In this document: positions 63,013 to 64,000 of the stretch, one piece after another
Layout of the letters: the number at the start of each line of letters is the position of its first letter
How positions within the stretch are numbered: position 1 is the stretch's first letter
Source: Anabaena minutissima FACHB-250
GTDB taxonomy: Bacteria > Cyanobacteriota > Cyanobacteriia > Cyanobacteriales > Nostocaceae
Direction of reading: 5' to 3'
Assembly (NCBI RefSeq): GCF_014697125.1
Contig: NZ_JACJRG010000006.1
Coordinates: 165,417-229,416 of the forward strand
Length of the DNA stretch: 64,000 bases
The notes under the pieces: model-generated
Databases searched by the model: none
Told to the model about the DNA's origin: nothing
Seen by the model: only the letters and a program-made list of their open reading frames with translations
Program-made: the position numbers and the translations under genes

Positions 63013-64000
63013 TTATTTTGTATTCAACTCCATTGCTCCTAAAACCTTCAGCGTTTCTCGTTGTGCTGGCGTTAAACCTATAACACCAGTAATATTCATA
63101 CCTTCGTAGAGACGATCAGATATAAGGGTTTTGATACACTTGCCTGTAGTTACATCCCAGAGCTTGATTGTCCCATCATGGCTGCCACTAGCTAAAATGC
63201 TACCATCCGGGCTGAAAGTGACTGCTAATACGCCACTGCTATGACCGTACAAAACTGTAAGGCATTTAGCACTAGCGACATCCCATAAGCGAATTTCTGA
63301 GTCAAAACCGCCACTAGCTATGATCCTACCATCTGGACTGAAGCTGACTGAGTAAATCTCCCTGCTGTGGCCGTACAAAGTGTTTTTGAGTACACCCTGA
63401 CTTATGTCCCACAACCGCACTGTAGTATCGAAACCGCCACTGGCTAGAGTGCCACCATCCGGACTGAAACTAACTGCATATATTGCATTGCTGTGACCAC
63501 ACAAAGTACTGAAAGCTACACCAGAATACACATCCCATAATTTTACTGTTTGGTCATAACTGCCACTGGCGATGATATTACCATCTGGACTGAAGCTAAC
63601 TGCAAGTACGGCACTGCTGTGACCGTGAAAAGTTTTTAAGGCTACACCAGAACAAACATCCCACAATTTCACTGTTTGGTCTAAACTGGCACTAGCTATG
63701 ATACTACTATGCGGACTGAAACTGATTGAGCGTACTACACCATTGTGACCGTGAAAAGTTTTTAAGGCTACACCAGAACAAACATCCCACAATTTTACTG
63801 TTTTGTCGCTACTGCCACTGGCTAGGGTGCGACCATCTGGGCTAAAGCTGATTGAACCTACTACACTACTGTGACCATGTAAAGTTCTTAAAACTAAACC
63901 AGAACAAACATCCCACAATTTCAGTGTTTGGTCAGAACCACCACTCGCTAGTGTACTACCATCTGGGCTGAAGTTTACTGCATCTACTCCACTGCTGTGA
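63013..64000 (-). CDS. WD40 repeat protein, C-terminal part (truncated by window edge)
   Basis: Minus-strand frame open to the right edge, so the N-terminus is outside. At least seven WD40 units of the type [26 protein letters not shown] are visible. The C-terminus, [20 protein letters not shown] then VLGAME, matches the tail I know from cyanobacterial NACHT/NB-ARC/AAA-WD40 NTPases. If so, the missing part holds an NTPase signalling domain. Several blades share nearly the same DNA, which suggests recent expansion. The TTG at 63918 is not the real start. Confidence 0.85.
   Translation of the reverse strand, partial: HSSGVDAVNFSPDGSTLASGGSDQTLKLWDVCSGLVLRTLHGHSSVVGSISFSPDGRTLASGSSDKTVKLWDVCSGVALKTFHGHNGVVRSISFSPHSSIIASASLDQTVKLWDVCSGVALKTFHGHSSAVLAVSFSPDGNIIASGSYDQTVKLWDVYSGVAFSTLCGHSNAIYAVSFSPDGGTLASGGFDTTVRLWDISQGVLKNTLYGHSREIYSVSFSPDGRIIASGGFDSEIRLWDVASAKCLTVLYGHSSGVLAVTFSPDGSILASGSHDGTIKLWDVTTGKCIKTLISDRLYEGMNITGVIGLTPAQRETLKVLGAMELNTK

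Overview
The window is a piece of a filamentous, Nostoc/Anabaena-type cyanobacterial chromosome. This rests on many HIP1 octamers (GCGATCGC), a photosystem II psbY gene, an allophycocyanin alpha paralogue, a COP23-domain gene, a pilMNOQ operon without pilP, a sucrose-phosphate synthase, heptanucleotide tandem repeats (STRRs) in most intergenic gaps, and a CRISPR repeat that in the minus orientation ends in ATTGAAAC. No tRNA or rRNA gene and no intact insertion sequence was seen.

Layout, left to right. 0-5 kb: a DnaK/DnaJ chaperone cluster (two J-proteins and a DnaK1-like Hsp70) with an Rpn-type nuclease gene between the J-proteins. 5-16 kb: housekeeping enzymes (M28 and M16 peptidases, bestrophin channel, methionine aminopeptidase, cupredoxin, VOC and NIPSNAP proteins, gamma carbonic anhydrase-like protein, psbY, folC). 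16-20.4 kb: a FIST sensor next to a histidine kinase, then a sugar-binding lipoprotein. 20.6-26 kb: the type IV pilus operon pilM-pilN-pilO-pilQ. 26-32 kb: pheT, a secreted WD40 protein, a YciI-like protein and small exported or membrane proteins. 32-36.6 kb: a nucleotidyltransferase/phosphomutase-like fusion, a Rpn-like gene broken by a stop codon, and a 34-residue lysine-rich ORF. 36.6-40 kb: the allophycocyanin paralogue, a cas-less CRISPR array (8 repeats, 7 spacers) and a MalK/UgpC-type ATPase. 40-47 kb: an FAD monooxygenase, a membrane Ser/Thr kinase with a PsbP-like sensor, a COP23 protein and a 1101-residue double trypsin/TPR/PDZ protein. 47-51 kb: ssb, small proteins, murQ, a large heptamer repeat field and a DUF3110 protein. 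51-59 kb: a giant TamB-family protein converging on a two-partner-secretion (ShlB-type) outer-membrane protein. 59-61.3 kb: sucrose-phosphate synthase. 61.8-64 kb: an accessory, conflict-like tail with a TIR effector, an orphan antitoxin and the C-terminal part of a WD40 protein that runs off the right edge.

The most unusual items are: the kinase/COP23/double-trypsin neighbourhood; the TIR protein beside the WD40 tail; an intergenic repeat inserted in frame inside the M16 peptidase; a Rpn-like gene split by one stop codon, with a decayed copy of its 3' end beside the CRISPR array; enzyme-like domains that have lost catalytic motifs (the mutase half of the nucleotidyltransferase fusion and the HAD half of SPS); and palindromes built on HIP1. 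All assignments are by reading motifs; no database search was run.
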